From: JAYVYM01 sp046593925 | GTDB taxonomy: Bacteria > Actinomycetota > Actinomycetes > Mycobacteriales > SCTD01 | Assembly: GCA_046593925.1 (NCBI GenBank) | Contig: JBKJQN010000106.1 | Span: 1-24,116, forward strand | Direction: 5' to 3' | Length of the DNA stretch: 24,116 nt | Shown here: positions 1 through 6,793 of the stretch, one piece after another | Layout: the number at the start of each line of letters is the position of its first letter | How positions within the stretch are numbered: position 1 is the stretch's first letter | The notes under the pieces: model-generated | Seen by the model: only the letters and a program-made list of their open reading frames with translations | Told to the model about the DNA's origin: nothing | The model's database searches: none | Translations under genes and position numbers: made by a program

Positions 1-297
1 ACCTCGGTCATGACCGACCTGGTCATCGGCAAGCCGGTGGACGAGGCGCTGGTGAAGGGCGAGGCCTTCCTCGCGCTGATGCAGAGCAGTGGTCAGCTCG
101 AGCCGGACGAGTACGGGCTGGAGGATGGCATCGCTTTCGCCGGCGTGTCGAAGTACCCCGCTCGCGTGAAGTGCGCGCTGCTGGGCTGGATGGCGTGGAA
201 GGACGCGACCGCGCAGGCGGTCGCAGGCGGGACAGGGACCGCGCAGGCGGTCGCAGCCGGGACAGCGACATCGGGATCGACGAGGGAGACGGCATGA
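1..297 (+). CDS. sufU: SufU-type iron-sulfur assembly protein, 5' truncated by window edge
   Basis: C-terminal 98 codons of a SufU-family protein; the frame is open from base 1, so the true start lies outside the window. SufU is the zinc-binding sulfur acceptor of the cysteine desulfurase SufS in the cytosolic SUF pathway of Gram-positives. Visible hallmarks are the MTDLVIGKP stretch, the VSKYPARVKCALLGW segment carrying the last conserved metal/sulfur-ligand Cys, and MAWKDA just after it. The fold normally ends near that point. Here a roughly 30-residue tail follows, made largely of a duplicated 10-residue unit (TAQAVAGGTG, then TAQAVAAGTA). The stop overlaps the next start as ATGA, so the two genes are probably translationally coupled. 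Family assignment is secure; the tail has no known role. Confidence 0.93.
   Translation, partial: TSVMTDLVIGKPVDEALVKGEAFLALMQSSGQLEPDEYGLEDGIAFAGVSKYPARVKCALLGWMAWKDATAQAVAGGTGTAQAVAAGTATSGSTRETA
207..266 (+). repeat. 30-bp tandem duplication inside sufU
   Basis: Two adjacent copies of a 30-bp unit, 207-236 and 237-266, differing at two positions (227/257 and 236/266). The unit length is a multiple of three, so the frame is kept and ten residues are duplicated in the SufU tail. It looks like a recent slippage event. Confidence 0.9.
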
Positions 298-659
298 GCG
301 AGCAGGCGGCCGAAAAGGTGCTCGACACCCCGACCGGAGGTGGCACGACACTGGCGACCGACGACGACGTCGTCGAGGCCATGAAGGACGTCGTCGACCC
401 GGAGCTCGGGATCAACATCGTCGACCTGGGGCTGCTCTACGGCCAGCAGGTCCACGAGGACGGGGCCGTGACGCTGGACATGACGCTCACCAGCGCGGCC
501 TGCCCGCTCACCGACGTCATCGAGGACCAGACCCGCTCGGCGCTGGGGCCCTGGACCGACGACGTGCGCATCAACTGGGTCTGGATGCCACCGTGGGGCC
601 CGGACAAGATCACCGACGACGGTCGCGACCAGCTGAGGGCGCTCGGCTTCAACGTGTAA
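294..659 (+). CDS. sufT: SufT-like MIP18/DUF59 metal-sulfur cluster assembly protein
   Basis: A 121-residue protein of the MIP18 (DUF59) family, which helps mature Fe-S proteins and typically closes actinobacterial suf operons; M. tuberculosis Rv1465-Rv1466 has the same order. Seen in the sequence: the DPELGINIVDLGLLYG motif (about residues 43-58), the TSAACPLTD motif with the conserved Cys near residue 70, and the C-terminal VWMPPWGPDKITDDGRDQL stretch usual in this family. The ATG at 294 is chosen because it overlaps the sufU stop as ATGA; the longer open frame to 171 is only a shadow of sufU. The PaaD-related branch is the alternative name, but the position after sufU favours SufT. The N-terminal 30 residues are low complexity. 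Confidence 0.92.
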   Translation: MSEQAAEKVLDTPTGGGTTLATDDDVVEAMKDVVDPELGINIVDLGLLYGQQVHEDGAVTLDMTLTSAACPLTDVIEDQTRSALGPWTDDVRINWVWMPPWGPDKITDDGRDQLRALGFNV

Positions 660-813
660 GTCTGCGCCTTGAGGGCGCCGGGCGCCGGAGGTGTCGCAGG
701 CCCCCTCGGGTCGCCCGCGGCCAGGCCGTACGGCAGCGCTGTGCCCGGTCCGACCCACGCGTCGCCGTCCCGGCCGGTACGCCCTGAGCCACCCGACAGG
801 GCGCCGTGGCCGC

Positions 814-819
814 TACCCT
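814..819 (+). promoter_or_regulatory. candidate -10 element (TACCCT) upstream of the ABC-F gene
   Basis: This is the only TANNNT hexamer in the 240-bp gap between sufT and the ABC-F gene. No convincing -35 is visible. A start about 7 nt downstream would leave a leader of roughly 70 nt before the ABC-F start, containing the mini-ORF at 827-847. Called by pattern only. Confidence 0.35.
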
Positions 820-826
820 GGTGTCC

Positions 827-847
827 GTGCCCCTGACGACGCCGTGA
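827..847 (+). CDS. candidate leader peptide (6 codons) upstream of the ABC-F gene
   Basis: GTG CCC CTG ACG ACG CCG TGA would encode Met-Pro-Leu-Thr-Thr-Pro. It starts 7 nt after the TACCCT hexamer, so it could be read from the 5' end of the message, and ends 52 nt before the ABC-F start. Leader peptides that sense ribosome stalling are known in front of antibiotic-resistance ABC-F genes. Here this is inference from spacing alone, and such a short ORF can arise by chance. Confidence 0.2.
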   Translation: MPLTTP

Positions 848-899
848 GCGACAGGTACCGCCCCCTGCCCCTCGCCCCGCCGTCCCAGGAGGACCCCCC

Positions 900-2492
900 G
901 TGATCACCGTGCAGGACCTCGAGTTGCGGGCCGGTGCCCGGGCGCTGCTGGAGCACGTGAGCTTCCGGGTGCAGCCGGGCGACCGGATCGGGCTGGTGGG
1001 GCGCAATGGCGCGGGCAAGACCACGCTGACCCGGACGCTGGCGGGCGAGACGCTGCCCGCCGGCGGCAGCATCACCCGGGCGGGGGAGATCGGCTACCTG
1101 CCGCAGGACCCGCGTACCGGCGACCTCGACGTCCTCGGCCGCGACCGGGTGCTGTCGGCACGCGGCCTGGACGAGGTCCTGCGCGGGCTGGAGAAGATGC
1201 AGGTGCAGCTCGCGGAGCAGCCAGACGATGCCGATCTCCTGCGGCGCTACGGCAACCTCGAGGAGCGGTTCTCGAGCCTCGGCGGCTACAGCGCGGAGTC
1301 CGAGGCGGCCCGGGTCTGCAGCAACCTCGGGCTCCCCGAGCGCGCGCTGGAGCAGCGGATCGGCACGCTGTCCGGCGGCCAGCGCCGCCGGATCGAGCTG
1401 GCCAGGATCTTGTTCTCTGACGCCACGACGCTGCTGCTCGACGAGCCGACCAACCACCTGGACGTCGACTCGATCACCTGGCTGCGCGGCTTCCTGCAGA
1501 AGCACAGCGGCGGCCTGGTCGTCATCAGCCACGACGTCGAGCTACTCGACGCGGTCGTCAACAAGGTGTTTCACCTCGACGCCAACCGGGCCGAGCTCGA
1601 CCAGTACAACGTCGGCTGGAAGACCTACCTCAAGCAGCGCGACACCGACGAGAAACGGCGCAAGCGCGAGCGTGCCAACGCCGAGAAAACCGCCGGTGCG
1701 CTCACCGCTCAGGCCGAGAAGATGCGTGCGAAGGCGACCAAGGCCAAGGCGGCTCAGGGGATGCTCAAGAGGGCGGAGAAGCTGCTCGCCGGCGCCGAGG
1801 TCGTCCGCGCCAAGGACCGGGTCGCCAAGCTCCGCTTCCCGGAGCCGGCGCCCTGCGGCCGGACCCCGTTGACCGCACGCGAGCTGTCGAAGTCGTACGG
1901 CTCGCTGGAGATCTTCACCGACGTCACCCTCGCGATCGACCGCGGCGCCCGGGTCGTGGTCCTGGGCCTGAACGGTGCGGGTAAGACCACCCTGCTGCGG
2001 GTGCTGTCCGGGACCGAGACCCCCGACACCGGCGAGGTCGTGTCGGGGCACGGGCTGCGGCTGGGCTACTACGCGCAGGAGCACGACACGCTGGACACCG
2101 ACCGCACCGTGCTGGAGAACATGCGCTCCTCGAGTCCGGACCTCGCCGAGCCCGAGGCCCGGCGGGTGCTCGGGTCGTTCCTGTTCAGCGGTGATGTGGT
2201 CCACCAGCAGGCCGGGACGCTGTCCGGCGGTGAGAAGACCCGGCTCGCGCTCGCCACCCTGGTCGTCAGCGGCGCCAACGTCCTGCTCCTCGACGAGCCG
2301 ACGAACAACCTGGACCCAGCCAGCCGCGAGGAGGTCCTCGGTGCGCTGGCGACCTACCGCGGCGCCGTCGTCCTGGTGACGCACGACGAGGGCGCCGTCC
2401 AGGCGCTGCAGCCCGAGAAGGTGCTGATGCTCCCCGATGGCGTCGAGGACCAGTGGTCCGACGACCTGGCCGACCTGGTGTCGCTGGCGTGA
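900..2492 (+). CDS. ABC-F family ribosome-associated ATPase
   Basis: A 530-residue soluble protein with two ABC ATPase domains and no membrane segment, the ABC-F layout. First domain: Walker A GRNGAGKT (34-41), signature LSGGQ (157-161), Walker B LLLDEPTNHLD (178-188). Second domain: GLNGAGKT (356-363), LSGGEK (441-446), LLLDEPTNNLD (462-472). The linker between them (about 240-315) is a long, Lys/Arg-rich helical stretch, the part that reaches toward the P-site tRNA in this family; there is no Arm insertion in domain 1. ABC-F proteins relieve stalled ribosomes or protect them from antibiotics; which applies cannot be read here. The GTG start at 900 has a strong AGGAGG at 887-892, 7 nt upstream. 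The stop overlaps the next gene as GTGA. Confidence 0.95.
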   Translation: MITVQDLELRAGARALLEHVSFRVQPGDRIGLVGRNGAGKTTLTRTLAGETLPAGGSITRAGEIGYLPQDPRTGDLDVLGRDRVLSARGLDEVLRGLEKMQVQLAEQPDDADLLRRYGNLEERFSSLGGYSAESEAARVCSNLGLPERALEQRIGTLSGGQRRRIELARILFSDATTLLLDEPTNHLDVDSITWLRGFLQKHSGGLVVISHDVELLDAVVNKVFHLDANRAELDQYNVGWKTYLKQRDTDEKRRKRERANAEKTAGALTAQAEKMRAKATKAKAAQGMLKRAEKLLAGAEVVRAKDRVAKLRFPEPAPCGRTPLTARELSKSYGSLEIFTDVTLAIDRGARVVVLGLNGAGKTTLLRVLSGTETPDTGEVVSGHGLRLGYYAQEHDTLDTDRTVLENMRSSSPDLAEPEARRVLGSFLFSGDVVHQQAGTLSGGEKTRLALATLVVSGANVLLLDEPTNNLDPASREEVLGALATYRGAVVLVTHDEGAVQALQPEKVLMLPDGVEDQWSDDLADLVSLA

Positions 2493-3253
2493 CGATGCTG
2501 GCGGGCAAGCGGCTGCTCGCGACCGGGGTGCTCACCGAGGCCTCGCTGGCCAGCGCGGTGGTGCGCCTCGCGGTCGAGCAGGGCGCCGACGTGCTGCTCA
2601 CCAGCCCGCTCTGCCGCGGCTACCGCGTCACGACCCGGGTCGCCCCCCGGCTCGGCGTCACCCGGGAGGTGCTGGAGCTCGATGTCACGCTGCCCGGAGA
2701 CCTCGCCGGCCTCGAGCAGGCAGTCCGCGTGGCCGGCTGGGACCGCGTCGACGGCGTCCTGCACGCGATCGCCTACCTACCGGCGGTTCCTGGCGACTTC
2801 GCGGCAGCCCCGTGGTCGGCGGTGGGGGAGATCTTCCAGACTGCCGCCTGGTCGCTGGCGGCGCTGGTCGCGGCCCTTCGACCGCTGCTCCCGGCCGGCT
2901 CGGCCGTCGTCGGGCTCGAGCTGGACCCGGCCAGGGCCGAGCGCGGCCAGGACTGGTTGGCGGTCGCCCGCGGGGCCCTCGAGACCGCCGCCCGCTACCT
3001 CGCCCTTGACCTCGGCCCGCAGGGCGTCCGGGTCAACCTGGTCGCCGGCGGCCCGCAGCGCACCCTGCTGTCCAAGGCCCTGCCCGGGCACGACGACCTC
3101 GCAGCGCAGTGGTCGCGCCGGGCCCCGCTCGGCTGGGACCCGGTCGACCGGACCGCCGTCGCCCGGGCCGCCGTGGCCCTGCTCTCGGACTGGTTCCCGG
3201 CCACCACCGGCGAGGTCGTGCACGTGGATGGTGGCGTGCACGCCGTCGGATAA
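2489..3253 (+). CDS. InhA/FabI-like SDR protein lacking catalytic Tyr and Lys
   Basis: A 254-residue protein that aligns along its whole length with enoyl-ACP reductase InhA/FabI: GKRLLATGVLTEASLA for the nucleotide loop, LELDVT, VDGVLHAIAYLP, GLELDPARA, QRTLLSKALP and the closing LLSDWFPATTGEVVHVDGG. InhA Tyr158 and Lys165 fall, with no gap, on Gln154 (CAG at 2948) and Arg161 (CGC at 2969); InhA Ser94 is Ala and Phe149 is Leu. Ordinary enoyl reduction is therefore doubtful, and a pseudoenzyme or altered reaction is likely. GTG 2489 overlaps the ABC-F stop; ATG 2495 is an alternative start. It sits second in a four-gene block. The fold is certain, the function unknown. Confidence 0.88.
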   Translation: MTMLAGKRLLATGVLTEASLASAVVRLAVEQGADVLLTSPLCRGYRVTTRVAPRLGVTREVLELDVTLPGDLAGLEQAVRVAGWDRVDGVLHAIAYLPAVPGDFAAAPWSAVGEIFQTAAWSLAALVAALRPLLPAGSAVVGLELDPARAERGQDWLAVARGALETAARYLALDLGPQGVRVNLVAGGPQRTLLSKALPGHDDLAAQWSRRAPLGWDPVDRTAVARAAVALLSDWFPATTGEVVHVDGGVHAVG

Positions 3254-3263
3254 AGTGCGCCGG

Positions 3264-4295
3264 GTGACGACCCTGACCCCGGCTGCCCGACCGGACCTGC
3301 TGGCCTGGCTCGCCTCGGACGCCGCCCGGCTGGAGCGCGACGGTGTCACCCGCGCCGACGTCGCCCGGCTCGCCGACGCCGGACTGCTCGGTGTGTACGG
3401 GCCGCCCGAGGTCGGTGGCCTGCCGGACGCGGCCCAGCGCGAGGTGGCGGAGCAGCTCGCCGGTGCCAGCCCCGACCTCTGGTTCGTGTGGTTCCAGCAC
3501 GGACCGGTCGTGCGGATGCTGGGCCGCAGCGACAACACCGCCCTGGCCGAGTGCCACCTCGGCCCGCTGTGTCGGGGGGACGAACTCGGCGGCGTCGCGT
3601 ACAGCCACCTTCGTACGCCGGCGCCCTCGGTCTTCGCCGACCGGGTCGCCGGCGGCTGGTCCCTGCGCGGCAGCCAGCCGTGGTGCACCGGCTGGCCGCT
3701 CGCCGACGTCGTGCTCGCGGGGGCCCTGGACCCGGGCGGCGACCAGGTGGTGTTCGCGCTGGTGCCGGCCGGCGACCGGCCCGCCCTGCACAGCACCGGT
3801 GAGCTGGCGCTCGCGGCGATGGGCGGCACCCGCACGCACGCGCTGGCTTTTGAGGACCTGTTCGTGCCCGACGAGGCGGTCGTCGCCCTGCACGACCGCG
3901 CCACCTTCGCGGCGTACGACACCGCGCTGAACACGAACGTGCAGCCCAGCACGTACGGCGTGGCGCTGGCCGCCCTGGACCTGCTGGACGTCCGGCAGCC
4001 TCAGGTCGCGCAGACCCTGCGCGACCGGCTGCTGCCCTTGCGCGCGCAGGCCTACCGGTTGCTGGACGACGTGCCCGGGTCGGCGCAGCTCGAGCTGCGG
4101 CTCGAGCTGCGCGCAGCGTCGCTGCTGCTGGCAGTCGAGTGCTGCACGGCGCTGCTCGCGGCGCGCGGCGGGCAGGGCATGGACCTCGCCGACCCCGCCC
4201 AGCGGCTGCTGCGGGCCGCGGCCTTCCAGCTCGTCCACAGCCAGGCCGCGCACGTCCGGGCGGCGACCCTGTCCGCGCTGGTCCGGTGCGCCTGA
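3264..4295 (+). CDS. divergent, short acyl-CoA dehydrogenase-like protein
   Basis: About 343 residues, shorter than the usual 380-400 of acyl-CoA dehydrogenases. Recognisable parts are the N-terminal helical region with LADAGLLGVYGPPEVGG, the middle beta-domain motif SQPWCTGWPLADVV (Trp near residue 140) in place of the usual W-V/I-T-S/N, AMGGTRTHALAFEDLFVP before the C-terminal helices, and GGQG near residue 302 in the FAD-contact region. The Y-E-G-T/S-x-x-Q motif carrying the catalytic Glu of most members is absent; the protein ends in an LVHSQAAHVRAATLSALV helix. A flavin-binding role is plausible, dehydrogenase activity uncertain. Starts: GTG 3264, or GTG 3255 in the same frame; neither has a good Shine-Dalgarno. 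The gap from the previous stop is about 10 nt, consistent with one operon. Confidence 0.8.
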   Translation: MTTLTPAARPDLLAWLASDAARLERDGVTRADVARLADAGLLGVYGPPEVGGLPDAAQREVAEQLAGASPDLWFVWFQHGPVVRMLGRSDNTALAECHLGPLCRGDELGGVAYSHLRTPAPSVFADRVAGGWSLRGSQPWCTGWPLADVVLAGALDPGGDQVVFALVPAGDRPALHSTGELALAAMGGTRTHALAFEDLFVPDEAVVALHDRATFAAYDTALNTNVQPSTYGVALAALDLLDVRQPQVAQTLRDRLLPLRAQAYRLLDDVPGSAQLELRLELRAASLLLAVECCTALLAARGGQGMDLADPAQRLLRAAAFQLVHSQAAHVRAATLSALVRCA

Positions 4296-5872
4296 CGTCG
4301 CAGCAGGCCGGTCCGGACCCCCTCGTCCACGAGCACGTCCGCGGGGTCCGCCAGCGCTGCTACGCCGACCGGCCGCGCGACCTCGTCGGTCTGCTCGAGG
4401 ACGCGCTGGTGCTGTCCGGCCCCGACGTGCTGCTGGTGGACCCGGCGCTGGGCACCACCACGACGTACGACGGCTTCGCCGCGGCCGTCGAGGGTGCGGC
4501 GCAGGCGCTGCTCGCGCACGGCCTGGTGCGCGGCGACCGGGTGGCCCTGCTGGTCCGCAACGGGCTGGCGGCCGCGGTCGCGATCTGGGCCTGCGCACGC
4601 GCCGGCCTGCTGCACGTCGGACTGCCCGCCGACGCGCCGGCCGGCCGAATCGCCGACCTGCTGGCGCTCACCACACCCGGGCTGCTGCTCGCGCAGGCCG
4701 ACCTCGCCGACCTCGCCCGCGAGGCCGCGGGCGAGGTACCGGTCGCCGACGCCGAGCAGGTCCTGCTCGGGGCGCCGCAGTCCTGGCGGGCGGGCGATAC
4801 GCGGCCCGACGAGGATGCGACGTACTGCCTGATCGCGACGAGCGGCACGACCGGCCACCCCAAAGCCGTCCGGGTCACCGGCCGGATGGCGGGCCACGCA
4901 GCGGCTTTCTACACCCGCACGCTCGGTCTCGGTCCGACCGACCGGACGGCTGTGCACCTGCCGTTCGCGTGGGTGTCCGGGCACATCACCCAGCTCGCTC
5001 CGGCGATGCTGTCGGGCGGCTCGGTGGTCACGATGGCGACGTTCTCGGCCGCCGAGTTGGTCCACACCGCGCGGGCGCATGCGGTGACCTGGCTCGACGT
5101 CGTGCCCAGCATCTTCGAGATGCTGCTGCGCGACAGCGGGTTCGCGCTGCCGGCGTTGGCCGGCGTGCGGCTGGCGGTCTTCGGCGGCGCACCCGCGCCC
5201 CCCGGCACCCTCGACCGGGTCCGCGTGCGGCTGCCGCAGCTGCGGTTGTTCGACGTCTACGCGTTGTCCGAGACCTGCGCCCCGGTCACCTGCCTGCCCG
5301 ACACCGAGGCCCTGCGCCGGCCCGGCAGCGTCGGACGGCCGGTGGCGTACTGCGAGCTGCGTCTGGTCGACCCGGCCGGCGCGGTCGTGGCCCGCGGGCA
5401 GGCCGGTGAGGTGCAGGTGCGCTCGCCGACGACGACGCCCGGCTACTGGGGCGACGCGGCGAGCCCGCTGCTGGCCGACGGCTGGCTGCGTACCGGCGAC
5501 GTCGGCCGGCTCGACCCCGAGGGTTACCTGTATGTCGGAGGTCGCGCGGTCGATCTGATCATCCGCGGCGGCGTCAACATCTACCCCGCCGAGGTCGAGC
5601 GGGCCCTGCTCAGCTCGGGCCTGCTGAGCGATGCCGCCGTCGTCGGGGTGCCTTCCCGGGTGGCCGGCGAGAGCGTCGGGGCGGCCGTGGTGGCCGCGCC
5701 GGGCGCGACCTCCGACCCCGGGGCGCTGCAGCGGGCCGTCCGCGACCGGCTCGGTGCGCACGCCGTCCCGCGCCCCCTGCGGATCGTCGACGCGCTGCCC
5801 CGAAACCGCAACGGAAAGGTCGACCGGGCCGCCGTACGCGCGATGCTGCTGGCACCGCGCGACCCCGGTTGA
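4286..5872 (+). CDS. AMP-forming acyl/aryl-CoA ligase family protein
   Basis: A 528-residue ANL-superfamily adenylating enzyme that would activate a carboxylic acid as acyl-AMP and usually pass it to CoA. Seen: P-loop TSGTTGHPK (185-193), YALSETCAP in the adenine-binding region, the hinge region WLRTGDVGRLDPEGYLYVGG, RGGVNIYPAEVE of the C-terminal domain, and NRNGKVDR with the catalytic Lys near 511. All core motifs are intact. The substrate cannot be deduced; the pocket region (FAWVSGH, VFGGAPAPPG) does not match one I know. The GTG at 4286 overlaps the end of the preceding gene by 10 nt, so it belongs to the same transcript. It is the last gene of the block that starts with the ABC-F gene. 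Confidence 0.9.
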   Translation: MRLTSQQAGPDPLVHEHVRGVRQRCYADRPRDLVGLLEDALVLSGPDVLLVDPALGTTTTYDGFAAAVEGAAQALLAHGLVRGDRVALLVRNGLAAAVAIWACARAGLLHVGLPADAPAGRIADLLALTTPGLLLAQADLADLAREAAGEVPVADAEQVLLGAPQSWRAGDTRPDEDATYCLIATSGTTGHPKAVRVTGRMAGHAAAFYTRTLGLGPTDRTAVHLPFAWVSGHITQLAPAMLSGGSVVTMATFSAAELVHTARAHAVTWLDVVPSIFEMLLRDSGFALPALAGVRLAVFGGAPAPPGTLDRVRVRLPQLRLFDVYALSETCAPVTCLPDTEALRRPGSVGRPVAYCELRLVDPAGAVVARGQAGEVQVRSPTTTPGYWGDAASPLLADGWLRTGDVGRLDPEGYLYVGGRAVDLIIRGGVNIYPAEVERALLSSGLLSDAAVVGVPSRVAGESVGAAVVAAPGATSDPGALQRAVRDRLGAHAVPRPLRIVDALPRNRNGKVDRAAVRAMLLAPRDPG

Positions 5873-6008
5873 GCGGTTTCCCGCGTCGCCCACCCGCGGG
5901 GCCTGCGAGACTGTGCAGGGCCCGCACCGGTGGGCCACAGCGGCATCACCCGGCACAGACCCGGTCCGTGGCACGCCTCGACGTGCGGACCAGAAGGCAG
6001 GCAGCAGC

Positions 6009-6452
6009 GTGGAGCAGACCGGCGACCTCGTGCACGACATCCCCGCCGAGGTGCAGAGCCAGGTCGACGAGGCCGTGCGCCGCGTCGACGCCCTCGTGGC
6101 CGCCGACCCCGACCTCGTGCACGGCGACGTCGTGGAGATCGTGGCGCTGGAGTGCGCCGACGTCGACGTGGCCGTCGAGCTGTGCCTGCAGACGATGCAG
6201 TTCGTGCCCGACACGATCCGCCAGCGGGTCTTCGAGATTGAGAACCGCGAGGCCTTCGAGCGGTCCGCCTCCGCCTCCGCCGAGCGTGAGGCTGCCGAGG
6301 CCAAGTCCAAGCAGCGTTCCACCCGGGCCGCAGCAACCCGGGCGGCAACGCTTGCCGCGGAGGCCGCGGTCGAGTCGGCGGCCCTGAAGAGCGCGACCTG
6401 CCCGTCGTGCTTCCAGCTCCGGGCCGCCTCCGGGGTCTGCGGCTGCGACTGA
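6009..6452 (+). CDS. hypothetical protein with C-terminal CxxC-CxC motif
   Basis: A 147-residue protein I do not recognise. The first 80 residues are acidic and probably helical (DLVHDIPAEVQSQVDEAVRRVDALV, then a segment resembling a small helical bundle). Residues 82-128 are a Glu/Ala/Lys/Arg-rich stretch likely to form a coiled coil or flexible arm. The end carries Cys131-x2-Cys134-x9-Cys144-x-Cys146, a plausible zinc or metal site. No signal peptide or membrane segment. The GTG start at 6009 is the first credible one in the frame; an AAGG lies about 11 nt upstream. It stands alone, 136 bp after the ligase gene and 117 bp before the HTH gene. A nucleic-acid-binding role is only a guess from the Cys cluster. 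Confidence 0.75.
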   Translation: MEQTGDLVHDIPAEVQSQVDEAVRRVDALVAADPDLVHGDVVEIVALECADVDVAVELCLQTMQFVPDTIRQRVFEIENREAFERSASASAEREAAEAKSKQRSTRAAATRAATLAAEAAVESAALKSATCPSCFQLRAASGVCGCD

Positions 6453-6462
6453 GGCGTGCTGC

Positions 6463-6485
6463 GACCGACCGACCGACCGACCGAC
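6463..6485. repeat. GACC tetranucleotide microsatellite
   Basis: Five perfect GACC units followed by GAC, in the non-coding gap before the small HTH gene. It is a candidate slippage site lying about 85 nt upstream of the start codon at 6570, outside coding sequence. Confidence 0.9.
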
Positions 6486-6569
6486 GACCGGCTGGGTTCG
6501 GGTGGCCCCGTTCCCGGTTGTGGGTGATCATCGCCGGGACGGGTCCCCGGGGCAGCTGAGAGGTGCGAC

Positions 6570-6779
6570 GTGGCAGAGCGTAAGAAGGGCAGCCGGGTGA
6601 CCGGCGACGAGCGCGGCAAGCTGGCCGCCGATCTGAAGGGCAAGTACGAGTCCGGGCAGAGCATCCGGCTGCTGGCGGAGGCCACCGGCCGGTCGTACGG
6701 CTTCGTGCACCGGATGCTCTCGGAGTCCGGGGTCGCGCTGCGTGGCCGCGGCGGGGCCACCCGCCGGAAGATTGCCTGA
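6570..6779 (+). CDS. small helix-turn-helix DNA-binding protein
   Basis: A 69-residue basic protein. Residues 24-53 form a helix-turn-helix: YESGQSIRLLAEATG as the first helices and RSYGFVHRMLSESG as the probable recognition helix, followed by GVALRGRGGATRRK. Such one-domain proteins are widespread in actinobacteria, and many are annotated only as HTH proteins. The GTG start at 6570 has GAGAGG at 6558-6563, 6 nt upstream. It lies 14 nt before an acyl-CoA dehydrogenase gene that has its own ribosome binding site, so the two may be cotranscribed. It could be a local regulator or a nucleoid-type protein; the sequence does not say which. Confidence 0.85.
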   Translation: MAERKKGSRVTGDERGKLAADLKGKYESGQSIRLLAEATGRSYGFVHRMLSESGVALRGRGGATRRKIA

Positions 6780-6793
6780 CCACAGGAGAGCGC

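Noticed and set aside
5919..5936. Hairpin GGCCCGCAC-CG-GTGGGCC after the AMP ligase as a terminator
   Set aside because: The stem has a bulge, there is no T-run, and such GC-rich hairpins are common by chance here.
6526..6552. GGGAC-GG-GTCCC dyad before the small HTH gene as an autoregulatory site
   Set aside because: It is only a 5-bp stem with a 2-bp centre in GC-rich DNA and nothing else supports it.
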